Positions 1 through 6,382 of a stretch of DNA of 6,426 nucleotides are shown one piece after another. The stretch is taken from the NCBI GenBank assembly GCA_023436825.1, contig JAEZHS010000556.1, forward strand, positions 1 through 6,426, written 5' to 3'. This DNA is from Pseudomonadota bacterium. GTDB taxonomy: Bacteria > Pseudomonadota > Alphaproteobacteria > Reyranellales > Reyranellaceae. A program made the position numbers and the translations under genes. The notes beneath the pieces were generated by a model. It saw only the letters and a list, made by a program, of their open reading frames with translations. It searched no databases and had not been told where the DNA came from. Every line of letters begins with the position of its first letter. The first letter of the stretch is position 1.

Positions 1-26
1 GAGCGGGGCTCCGGTCGGGCTGACGA

Positions 27-848
27 TCAAGAGATCAACCAGCCGTGGCCTGCGCTGCTGGTGAAATCGAGCTGCACCAGCAGGTCGTTGTAGTCGTGAT
101 CGCCGCCGCCGTGCTGATCTTCCCAGCCCCAGGTGTTCAGCCCGTAGTTCCACAGATGGCCGACGGCTCGGCCGTCGACCATCTCGTTGGCATGGGCAAA
201 GCCCCAGTAGTGGCCGCCAGTGGTCTTGTTCAGCAGCTTCATGGCGATGATGTCGCCGGCATCGACATTGAGGATGCCGGTCTGGCCATAGTTGCCGTAG
301 CCCGGCCCGTCGACCTGCGTGCCGCCCGTCGTGAGCTGGTAGGCCCGCGCGGCGGCGGCCGCCTCGTAGCCGACCTCGCCCGGATGCTTGCCGTCGATCG
401 CGCCGGCGAGGTCGTCGGCCTTGTAGAACGAAAGCTGGAGATTGTTCTCGCCGTTCTGGCGCAGCCGCACGATGGCGGTGACGTCGCTGGCGCCGCCCGC
501 CGTCTCGGCCACCGCCACCGGCCGCGCCACGCGCACCGCACCCGTCTCGTTCACGAAGTCGGCGAAGCCGAAATCGCTGGTGAGCAGCCCCTGAACGGCT
601 CGCGCCGAGCCGCCATCGATCGATACGGAGACGCTTTCGCCCGCCATGACCACCGTCTGGCCGACCCAGCCGTGGGCATACTTGTCGAACATGCGCACCA
701 GGTTGGGATCGAAGTCGGGTTGCAGCGACTGCTGTGCCAGCCGCATTGTCCAGGCGAAGCTCCCCGACGCGCCGCTGTCGAAGTCGAAGGCCGTGCCGCC
801 GAGATCGACATGCACCGACGCGTCGGAGCGCGACATGGTCTGGAACAT
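27..848 (-). CDS. DUF4114 domain protein: detached C-terminal part of the S53 peptidase
   Basis: This frame, opened by an ATG at 848 that overlaps the peptidase stop (TGATG), gives 273 aa. The C-terminal half matches DUF4114: a beta-rich region with GDIIAMKLLN and GFAHANE, then the hallmark WEDQHGGGDHDYNDLL (242-257), whose acidic residues suggest Ca binding. DUF4114 is common at the C-termini of large extracellular or surface proteins; its function is not established. Residues ~1-110 are beta-rich and resemble the linker region seen in sedolisin-DUF4114 proteins. Meaningful sequence continues upstream of this ATG in the same frame (PDGSGWDSGAAQSL, bases ~890-849), so the ATG is probably internal to an originally continuous ~950-aa protein. 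It may be a frameshifted fragment, a sequencing error, or a second product made by translational coupling. No Shine-Dalgarno of its own is evident. Confidence 0.72.
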   Translation of the reverse strand: MFQTMSRSDASVHVDLGGTAFDFDSGASGSFAWTMRLAQQSLQPDFDPNLVRMFDKYAHGWVGQTVVMAGESVSVSIDGGSARAVQGLLTSDFGFADFVNETGAVRVARPVAVAETAGGASDVTAIVRLRQNGENNLQLSFYKADDLAGAIDGKHPGEVGYEAAAAARAYQLTTGGTQVDGPGYGNYGQTGILNVDAGDIIAMKLLNKTTGGHYWGFAHANEMVDGRAVGHLWNYGLNTWGWEDQHGGGDHDYNDLLVQLDFTSSAGHGWLIS

Positions 849-2878
849 CAGGCTCTGGGCAGCACCGCTGTCCCAGCCCGAACCGTCGGGGCGATCGCCG
901 ACACCGCCCGCGCCACCAAGGTGCCGTTGGGCGTGCCGAGACCCGTCACCAGGTCGTAGCCCGGCCCGGCCTCGTAGCCATAGCCCGTCGGCGTGATCTG
1001 CTTGCTGTCGCTGGTATAGACACCGCCGAGCGAGAACGATGAGGTGTTGCTGCCCAGCGTGACGTCGTTGAAGCCGCCGGGCGCGACGGCGGCTGCGATA
1101 TAGAAGAGGTCGTTGGCGTAGCCGAGGTTGGGCAGGCCCTGGTCGTTGAAGATGGTGTCGATCTGCGAGGCGAGGGCCGCCCACAACGGCGTCGCGGCGC
1201 TGGTGCCGCCGTCGGCACCGATCGTTTCCATCGTCGGCCCGGGCACCATGTAGTGCATGTTGCCGCCGGCATCGGCCGATACGTCCGGCACGCCGCGGCC
1301 CGGCAGTGCCGAGGGATCCGATGTCCTGGGATCGAGGCCGAACGCCGTCTGATACCGGGGCGCCGGCCGACTGGGATCGACACCGCCCGAGCCCGTGTTG
1401 TTGTGCTGATAGCCGGTCCCGTTGCCGAGCGTGGCGATGGTCGTGTCGGTGACGTAGTAGTTGTTCCACACCGCCTCGACCAGGAAAGCAGTGAGGTTCG
1501 ACGGATCTGGCATCGCCGACAGGCCGCCCGCCATGAGCTGCCAGACCGTCGCCTTGTCGCGCGCCATCGCCTGCGAGACGATGTTGGTCAGCGTCTCGTC
1601 GGCCAGCGCCGATTCAACGGTGCTGTAGGTGGTGCCGCCGACCAGGAAGGCGTAGGGGCTGGCGCGGCTGGTGACGACGTTGGTCAGGCCGTTGCCGTAC
1701 TGGTTGCCCGAGCCGCCGTCGCCCGCGTCGTTGAACACCGTGATGTTGCGCAGCGCGGCGTCGACGAAGAGCTCGCGCGCGGCGAAGTAGAAAGGCGAAT
1801 CCGGCGTGAGCTGCGGCGTGAAGCCGAACGAGGAGGTGATGACCGAAGGGTTGTTGGTAAGGTCCCAGAACGCCGACTGGTAGGCGGTGAACGCGTTTGA
1901 CTGCGCGCCCACCGAGGTGCCCGAACCGGCATACAGCACCATCGGGCTCTGCGGGTTGATCGCCGTGACCACGCCGACATCGAGCGACCGCTCGCCGGCC
2001 GGATTGAAGGCCGGCGGCTGGATGTTGGTGGGATACGTCTCACCGCCGGGCGCGACCGAGGTCCATTGCGCCGACGTGTCGATGCCGATCTCGGCACGAT
2101 AATGGTCGAGCAGCGTGCCGAATGAGCCCTTCGGGACCGTAGCGCCGACACCGGGCTCGACAAGGCCGATCGTGCCGGTTTGCGGCGCGATGCCCGAGGC
2201 CGGGTTCCAGAGATCGCCCGAGAACGGGAAGTTGTAGTAGTCGTCCGCGATCTGGTTGGGCGGGATGTTGGTCGGGCTGGTGCTGCCGTTGCCCAGGCTC
2301 TGCCAACCCTGCTGGAGGGGCACCAACGTGCCGCTGCCGGGGTTGGGCAGGGACGGATTGAAGTTGAGCGTGTCGAACCACAGTCCCTTGACGCCGAGCG
2401 TGCTGGCCCAGCCGTCAGGCAGCGAGAGATTGCCGTCCCAGTGCCAGTTCGAGGAATCGCCGCGCAGGACGAAGCCCGGCCCGAACAGCTTGTCGATGTT
2501 GGTCTGGTCGACCTGCACCCAGATGGTGCGGGATTCCGGCGACGAGATATAGCCGCTCTGGACGCCCTGTTCGGCCGCCACCTGTTCGACCGTCTTGATG
2601 TGCAGCCCGGCGAGGTCCGACAGGACCTGGTTGTACTTCGCCTGGTCAGCACCGTAGGTCGACCACAGCGTGCCGTTGTCGTTCAGGGTATCGAGTTGCT
2701 GCTGACGCGAGGCCCAGTTGGCGTTGAGCAGCGCCGTCGGATCGTTTGCCCGGTCGAGGATGAGGGCGACGTTGAGCGTGAAGCCGGTGACTGCCGGGCC
2801 GCCGATCGGACCGGTGCCGCTGCTGCGCCAGCTCGTGAGGTCCATGAACGACGAGTTCGGCAGTTGGGTATACGCCAT
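848..2878 (-). CDS. S53 family (sedolisin/kumamolisin-like) serine-carboxyl peptidase with prodomain; frame breaks before its C-terminal domain
   Basis: The 676-aa product belongs to the S53 peptidases, endopeptidases usually made as zymogens and active at acidic pH. Residues ~25-170 look like a pro-kumamolisin activation domain; a Gly/Pro/Ser-rich linker (~172-207) leads to the catalytic domain, which begins near IPPNQIADDYYNFP. Expected catalytic residues are visible: Glu296 and Asp300 (GERSLDVG), oxyanion Asp387 (AGDGGSG, where GDSG is commoner) and nucleophile Ser560 (GGTSAATPLW). Asp605 (FNDVTLGSN) and Asp642 (GYDLVTGLGTPNG) match the family's C-terminal calcium site. The ATG at 2878 is supported by GGAGG seven bases upstream. 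No N-terminal signal peptide is visible, so export, if any, would be non-classical. The last ~13 residues (after Ala663) look like out-of-frame read-through: the DUF4114 tail continues in the -1 frame. Family assignment is firm; whether the gene is intact is uncertain, because of the apparent frameshift at 888-891. Confidence 0.9.
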   Translation of the reverse strand: MAYTQLPNSSFMDLTSWRSSGTGPIGGPAVTGFTLNVALILDRANDPTALLNANWASRQQQLDTLNDNGTLWSTYGADQAKYNQVLSDLAGLHIKTVEQVAAEQGVQSGYISSPESRTIWVQVDQTNIDKLFGPGFVLRGDSSNWHWDGNLSLPDGWASTLGVKGLWFDTLNFNPSLPNPGSGTLVPLQQGWQSLGNGSTSPTNIPPNQIADDYYNFPFSGDLWNPASGIAPQTGTIGLVEPGVGATVPKGSFGTLLDHYRAEIGIDTSAQWTSVAPGGETYPTNIQPPAFNPAGERSLDVGVVTAINPQSPMVLYAGSGTSVGAQSNAFTAYQSAFWDLTNNPSVITSSFGFTPQLTPDSPFYFAARELFVDAALRNITVFNDAGDGGSGNQYGNGLTNVVTSRASPYAFLVGGTTYSTVESALADETLTNIVSQAMARDKATVWQLMAGGLSAMPDPSNLTAFLVEAVWNNYYVTDTTIATLGNGTGYQHNNTGSGGVDPSRPAPRYQTAFGLDPRTSDPSALPGRGVPDVSADAGGNMHYMVPGPTMETIGADGGTSAATPLWAALASQIDTIFNDQGLPNLGYANDLFYIAAAVAPGGFNDVTLGSNTSSFSLGGVYTSDSKQITPTGYGYEAGPGYDLVTGLGTPNGTLVARAVSAIAPTVRAGTAVLPRA
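888..891 (-). other. Apparent frameshift site (CCCC run) between the S53 and DUF4114 coding frames
   Basis: On the minus strand the peptidase frame reads ATC GCC CCG ACG here, while the DUF4114 frame reads GAC GGT TCG GGC TGG from base 887. Adding one C to the CCCC run gives ATC GCC CCC GAC and joins Ile-Ala-Pro-Asp-Gly-Ser-Gly-Trp in one frame. The restored protein would be about 950 aa. The run is the simplest position for a one-base loss, but any indel within about 30 bases could have the same effect. No canonical X XXY YYZ slippery heptamer is present. Confidence 0.65.
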
Positions 2879-2885
2879 GCACGCG

Positions 2886-2890
2886 CCTCC
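2886..2890 (-). promoter_or_regulatory. Ribosome binding site of the S53 peptidase
   Basis: The minus strand reads GGAGG seven bases before the ATG at 2878. It decides the start and lies within the 47-base gap after the upstream membrane-protein gene, so the peptidase can be translated from a shared transcript. Confidence 0.75.
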
Positions 2891-2925
2891 ACCATTCGGC
2901 CGATCACATCAGCGGCGTCCGCTTC

Positions 2926-3357
2926 TCAAGTACCCATCATGAACAGCAACCAGGTCCCGGCCCCCAGCCAGGACAGCAGCCCGAGCCAGCACAGCGACCA
3001 GAAGGCTACGACGACGCGCTTGCCGTTCTTGTTCCAGTAGGTGTTGGGATAGAAGATCACCATCAACTCCGCGGCGATCCACAGCGGAAAGAACGCCAAG
3101 GTGATGGGGAATTCCCGGCGGACCGACCGACGGATGCCGTCCGACCGTTCGTAGCCGGCGCGCGACACGGGAGACCAGTCGGTTGGATAGGCCGGGTGGG
3201 GGTGGGCCTGCGGCGGCGGATCGATCACGTCCGACCAGGTCATGCCGCTCGCCCGCAGCATTTCGTTCGACTTCCGGATGGCGACCAGGGCTTCCGCGTC
3301 CCGGTCGCTTTCGGTCATCCGCAGCAGCCGGATCAGCCGCTCCCTGTCGATCGTCAC
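2926..3357 (-). CDS. Small two-helix membrane protein with DUF2786-like N-terminus
   Basis: The 143-aa product has two parts. Residues ~1-45 are helical and charged (RLLRMTESDRDAEALVAIRK, then NEMLRASGMTWSDVI), resembling the short helical repeat of DUF2786 and of small uncharacterised alphaproteobacterial proteins. A Pro/His-rich linker (~47-60) and a basic stretch (~71-82) lead to two hydrophobic segments, ~84-103 and ~114-141, giving a membrane hairpin with the long N-terminal part probably cytoplasmic. The start is GTG at 3357, preceded at six bases by GGAG; no ATG fits better. The gene ends 47 bases before the peptidase on the same strand, so co-transcription is plausible, but a functional link is only inferred. 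A longer overlapping frame (3424 to 2909) lacks the hydrophobic segments and is a shadow. No function can be given. Confidence 0.75.
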   Translation of the reverse strand: MTIDRERLIRLLRMTESDRDAEALVAIRKSNEMLRASGMTWSDVIDPPPQAHPHPAYPTDWSPVSRAGYERSDGIRRSVRREFPITLAFFPLWIAAELMVIFYPNTYWNKNGKRVVVAFWSLCWLGLLSWLGAGTWLLFMMGT

Positions 3358-3363
3358 GCCACG

Positions 3364-3367
3364 CTCC
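3364..3367 (-). promoter_or_regulatory. Ribosome binding site of the small membrane protein
   Basis: The minus strand reads GCGGAG followed by six bases and the GTG at 3357. This supports the GTG start over another GTG five bases upstream, which is out of frame. Confidence 0.6.
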
Positions 3368-3465
3368 GCATCGTCGGTAGTGTATCACGACGATAGGCCC
3401 GCACGGGACCTGCAGATGAACCAACCCACGCAGATTTGTAGCGAAAGTTTCGGCGTGCCTATTCT

Positions 3466-3590
3466 CCTCCCCAGCTTCGCTGGGGAGGTGGCCGCGAAGC
3501 GGACGGAGGGGTCATGGGGCCACAGAATCACTATCGCCCATGACCCCCTCCGGCCCTGCGGGCCACTTCGCCACGCGGAGCGTGGGGAGG
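3466..3590. repeat. Composite palindromic repeat (REP/MITE-like) between divergent genes
   Basis: Two arms of about 50 bases, 3466-3514 and 3541-3590, are imperfect inverted copies of each other. Both outer ends read CCTCCCCA when read inward, and the inner ends (GGAGGGGTCATGGG at 3505-3518; CCCATGACCCCCTCC at 3537-3551) pair with one bulged base. Each arm has its own hairpins: a perfect 10-bp stem with triloop TTC at 3466-3488 on the left, and GGCCC/GGGCC (3552-3564) plus CCACGC/GCGTGG (3571-3585) on the right. It sits upstream of both divergent genes, so a terminator role for them is unlikely. A dispersed intergenic element is the best reading. The rest of the 3358-3641 gap shows no gene and no convincing sigma70 promoter. 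Confidence 0.8.
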
Positions 3591-3641
3591 CAGTTCAAAG
3601 CCCTAGCCGAACCGGCCGACTTGCCGCACAGTCGTCATCGC

Positions 3642-5276
3642 ATGGAAACTTTCGACTATGTCATCGTCGGCGCGGGATCGGCCGGCAGCGTATTGGCTTC
3701 GCGGCTGAGCGAGGACGAGAGCGTCACGGTCTGCGTGCTCGAGGCGGGGCCATGGGACTGGCACCCGTTCATCCATATCCCGGCGGGCTTCATGTACACC
3801 CTGGTCAATCCCAAGGTGAACTGGCTCTACAAGTCCGAGCCCAGCGAATGGACCGGCGGCCGCGCCATCGCCGCGCCGCGCGGCAAGACCCTCGGCGGAT
3901 CGAGCTCGATCAACGGCCATATCTATAATCGCGGCCAGCGGCTCGACTTCGACGGCTGGGCGCAGCGCGGCAACCGCGGCTGGGGCTACTCCGACGTCCT
4001 GCCCTATTTCCGCCGGAGCGAGCGGCGCATGGGCGGCGAAGATCTGTTCCGGGGGCGGGAGGGCAACCTGCCCATCACCGACCTCGACTGGCGCGACCCC
4101 CTGTGCGAGGCCTTCATAGAAGGCGCGGTGCAGATGGGCATTCCGCGCAACCAGGACTACAACGGCGCCCGGCAGGCCGGCGTGAGCTACGTGCAGCGCA
4201 TCATCGAGAAAGGCCGTCGCAAGAGCGCCGCCCGCGGCTATCTGCATCCGGCAATGAAGCGGCCGAACCTGACGGTGCGCACCAACGCGCACGCGACCGA
4301 GATCGTGCTCGAAGGCAGACGAGCCGTCGGCATCCGCTACAACAAGGGTGGCCGCAACGGCACGCCGGTCGAGGTGCGTGCCGCCAAGGAGGTCATCCTG
4401 AGCGGCGGTACGGTGAACTCGCCGCAGCTCCTGCAGGTCTCGGGCGTCGGGCCCGCGCCGCTGCTGAAGTCGCTCGGCGTCACGGTGAAGCACGACCTGC
4501 CCGGCGTCGGCGAGAACCTGCGCGACCACTACGCGCCACGCTTCGTCGCCCGCGTCAAGAACGCCACCTCGATCAACGAGCGGTCCAAGGGACTACGGCT
4601 GGTCGGCGAAGTGCTGAAGTACGCCACGACGCGCAAGGGTATCCTGGCGCTCAATCCGACGCTGATCTACGTTTTCTGGAAGTCGGACGAAAACGTCGAC
4701 AACTACGACCTGCAGTTCACCTTCACGCCGGCCTCCTACAAGGAGGGCGTGCAATCGACGCTCGACGACTTCCCGGGCATGACCATCGCCTCCTGGCAGC
4801 AGCGGCCCGACAGCATCGGCTATGTGCGCGCCCGTTCGGCCGATCCGTTCGAGCACCCAGTCATCCAGCCCAATTACCTGGCCGCCGAAAGCGACCGCCG
4901 CGTGCTGCTGGCCGGCATGAAGCTCGCTCGCCGCCTGCTCTCGTCCCAGGCGCTCAGCAAGTATTACGACCGCGAAGAATTCCCAGGCCCACAAGCCCAG
5001 TCCGACGACGATCTTCTGGCCGCCGCCAAGCAGCGCGGCACCACGACCTTCCATCTCATGGGTACATGCCGCATGGCGCCGGACAGCGATCCGACGGCAG
5101 TGGTCGACGATCAGCTGCGGGTGCGCGGTATCGAGGGGCTGCGCGTGGTCGATGCCTCGATCATGCCGACGATGCCGTCGGCCAATCTCAACGCGTCGGT
5201 GCTGATGATCGCCGAGAAGGCCGCCGACATGATACGCGGCAGGCCGCCTCTCGAGGCGGTCGTCCTGAAGGACTGA
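3642..5276 (+). CDS. GMC family FAD-dependent oxidoreductase (choline/alcohol dehydrogenase-like)
   Basis: The 544-aa product is a full-length GMC flavoprotein of the choline-dehydrogenase-like group, which oxidises alcohols to aldehydes or ketones using FAD. Visible features, in order: the Rossmann FAD motif VGAGSAGSVLASRL (9-22) with Glu34 closing the ADP-binding fold (CVLEAG); GMC signature 1, GKTLGGSSSINGHIYNRG (81-98); signature 2, GGTVNSPQLLQVSGVGP (255-271); and the C-terminal substrate/FAD block with His471 (FHLMGTCRM), VVDASIMPTMPSANLNAS and IAEKAADMI. His471 and Asn515 align with the active-site His/Asn pair of the family. No signal peptide is seen, so it is probably cytoplasmic. 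The ATG at 3642 puts the FAD motif at the usual place; a longer frame from ATG 3540 would translate the intergenic repeat. No good Shine-Dalgarno precedes 3642. A hydrolase follows four bases downstream. The gene is not called betA, since substrate and context do not point to choline. Confidence 0.93.
   Translation: METFDYVIVGAGSAGSVLASRLSEDESVTVCVLEAGPWDWHPFIHIPAGFMYTLVNPKVNWLYKSEPSEWTGGRAIAAPRGKTLGGSSSINGHIYNRGQRLDFDGWAQRGNRGWGYSDVLPYFRRSERRMGGEDLFRGREGNLPITDLDWRDPLCEAFIEGAVQMGIPRNQDYNGARQAGVSYVQRIIEKGRRKSAARGYLHPAMKRPNLTVRTNAHATEIVLEGRRAVGIRYNKGGRNGTPVEVRAAKEVILSGGTVNSPQLLQVSGVGPAPLLKSLGVTVKHDLPGVGENLRDHYAPRFVARVKNATSINERSKGLRLVGEVLKYATTRKGILALNPTLIYVFWKSDENVDNYDLQFTFTPASYKEGVQSTLDDFPGMTIASWQQRPDSIGYVRARSADPFEHPVIQPNYLAAESDRRVLLAGMKLARRLLSSQALSKYYDREEFPGPQAQSDDDLLAAAKQRGTTTFHLMGTCRMAPDSDPTAVVDDQLRVRGIEGLRVVDASIMPTMPSANLNASVLMIAEKAADMIRGRPPLEAVVLKD
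5268..5272 (+). promoter_or_regulatory. Ribosome binding site of the hydrolase, inside the end of the GMC gene
   Basis: AAGGA lies eight bases before the GTG at 5281 and within the last codons of the GMC gene. It supports the GTG start and suggests translational coupling of the two genes. Confidence 0.65.
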
Positions 5277-5280
5277 ACGG

Positions 5281-6372
5281 GTGGCCGACGCCGGGAGCGA
5301 GCCGGCTCTCGATCTGGTCAGCCGGCTCGTGCCGGCGACGCTCAAGGGCTTGCACGCCCTGGAATTCGCCGGCCGGCATCTCTCGCCGACCACCTTGCCT
5401 CAGTTGATCGATGCCATGAGAGGCCGCGACGACGCGGTCAAGGCAGCCCTCGCCGATTCGCGCGCGCTCGCCTGGCCGGACCGTCTGCAGCCGGTGCGGG
5501 CCTGCCTCGAACCCGCTGCCGAGGCAGTTGCCGAAGGGATCGCGGCCCTGCGCTCGGTCGCCGACGAGCCGCAGCCAATCGTTGCCGCCTATCGCGCCCT
5601 GCGCAATTACGCCCGCGCCGCACAGGCAATCTATCCCTTGTCGGCATTCTTCCGGCCGGTCAGCCAATTCTTCCTGGAACAGGCGGCGCGCGACGATGCC
5701 GTTCTGCTGGCAAAGCTCGCCGCCGTCGATCGGGCGCGCGAGAAAGTGGGTGTGATGCATGCCGGCGGGCCGCCGGGCACGCGCGGAGCGTTCTCGCTCT
5801 ACGTGCCGGAGACCTATGACGCCAGCCGCGCCCACCCATTGGTGGTCGCACTCCACGGCGGCAGCGGCAATGGCGGCGCCTTCCTGTGGAGCTGGGTACG
5901 CGAAGCGCGCACGCGCGGCTTCATCGTGCTGGCGCCGACCGCGATCGGCTCGACCTGGTCGCTGATGGATCCCGACACCGATGGGCCGAGCATCGACGGC
6001 ATGGTCGACCAGGTCGCCGGCGAGTGGAACGTCGATGCCGGCCGCCAGCTCCTGACCGGCATGAGCGACGGCGGAACGTTCAGCTACGTGCTCGGCGTGC
6101 GCGGCGGCTGCAGGTTCACCCACATCGCGCCGGTGGCGGCCGCCTTCCATCCCATGATGCTGACCTCCGCCGACGAAGACCGTCTGCGCGATCTACCGAT
6201 CTACATCGTGCACGGCGTCCAGGATTGGATGTTCCCGGCGGAGCTCGCCCGTCAGGCAGAACAGACCCTGGGCCAGGCCGGCGCCCGCGTGACCTATCGC
6301 GAGGTCGTCGACCTGTCGCACACCTATCCGCGCGACGAGAACGGCGCGATGCTGGACTGGTTCATGTCTTGA
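5281..6372 (+). CDS. Alpha/beta hydrolase (PHB depolymerase/phospholipase-carboxylesterase-like) with helical N-terminal extension
   Basis: The 363-aa product has a C-terminal serine hydrolase domain (~168-363). Seen in order: FSLYVPETYD, then the oxyanion-hole strand VVALHGGSGNGG (188-199); the nucleophile elbow TGMSDGG with Ser262; Asp315 after a predicted strand (IYIVHGVQDWMFP); and His347 (DLSHTYP). This is a complete triad, and the lay-out matches intracellular carboxylesterases and esterase/PHB-depolymerase-type enzymes. Residues 1-~155 are alpha-helical, Ala/Leu/Arg-rich and not recognised; they roughly double the size relative to a minimal carboxylesterase and have no signal peptide. 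The start is GTG at 5281, four bases after the GMC stop, with AAGGA at the right distance; the next in-frame ATG (5416) would cut into the N-terminal helices. Operon context suggests hydrolysis of an ester, lactone or related product linked to the GMC alcohol oxidation. That link is inferred; the substrate is unknown. Confidence 0.85.
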   Translation: MADAGSEPALDLVSRLVPATLKGLHALEFAGRHLSPTTLPQLIDAMRGRDDAVKAALADSRALAWPDRLQPVRACLEPAAEAVAEGIAALRSVADEPQPIVAAYRALRNYARAAQAIYPLSAFFRPVSQFFLEQAARDDAVLLAKLAAVDRAREKVGVMHAGGPPGTRGAFSLYVPETYDASRAHPLVVALHGGSGNGGAFLWSWVREARTRGFIVLAPTAIGSTWSLMDPDTDGPSIDGMVDQVAGEWNVDAGRQLLTGMSDGGTFSYVLGVRGGCRFTHIAPVAAAFHPMMLTSADEDRLRDLPIYIVHGVQDWMFPAELARQAEQTLGQAGARVTYREVVDLSHTYPRDENGAMLDWFMS

Positions 6373-6382
6373 TGGCTGGGGG

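Noticed and set aside
880..900. Programmed -1 ribosomal frameshift joining the peptidase and DUF4114
   Set aside because: There is no canonical slippery heptamer: the run is only CCCC in the context GCGATCGCCCCGAC. A simple one-base deletion or sequencing error is a more economical explanation.
45..959. 304-aa open frame on the plus strand
   Set aside because: It is antisense to the DUF4114 and peptidase coding region, is rich in Arg/Ala/Val/His as expected for the complement of GC-rich coding DNA, and shows no domain motif or ribosome binding site.
3381..3386. Possible -10 box (GATACA, minus strand) for the small membrane protein
   Set aside because: There is no -35-like hexamer at the right distance (the region reads GTCCCG), so it is not separable from chance.
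2909..3424. 171-aa minus-strand frame overlapping the small membrane protein
   Set aside because: It is Arg/Ala/Pro-rich with no recognisable motif, while the alternative frame (2926-3357) has a good ribosome binding site, a DUF2786-like helix and two clear hydrophobic segments.
3436..3465. Possible sigma70-like promoter TTGTAG - 18 bases - TATTCT for the GMC operon
   Set aside because: The match is only 3/6 and 4/6 to consensus, and the predicted start falls inside the first repeat hairpin. This is too weak to call.
3540..3641. Upstream ATG extending the GMC protein by 34 residues
   Set aside because: The extension would translate the right arm of the palindromic repeat and would put 34 low-information residues before the FAD motif, which in this family normally lies within the first 10-20 residues.
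4103..5407. 434-aa plus-strand frame in the GMC gene
   Set aside because: It is an out-of-frame shadow of the GMC and hydrolase genes with Arg-rich, motif-free sequence.
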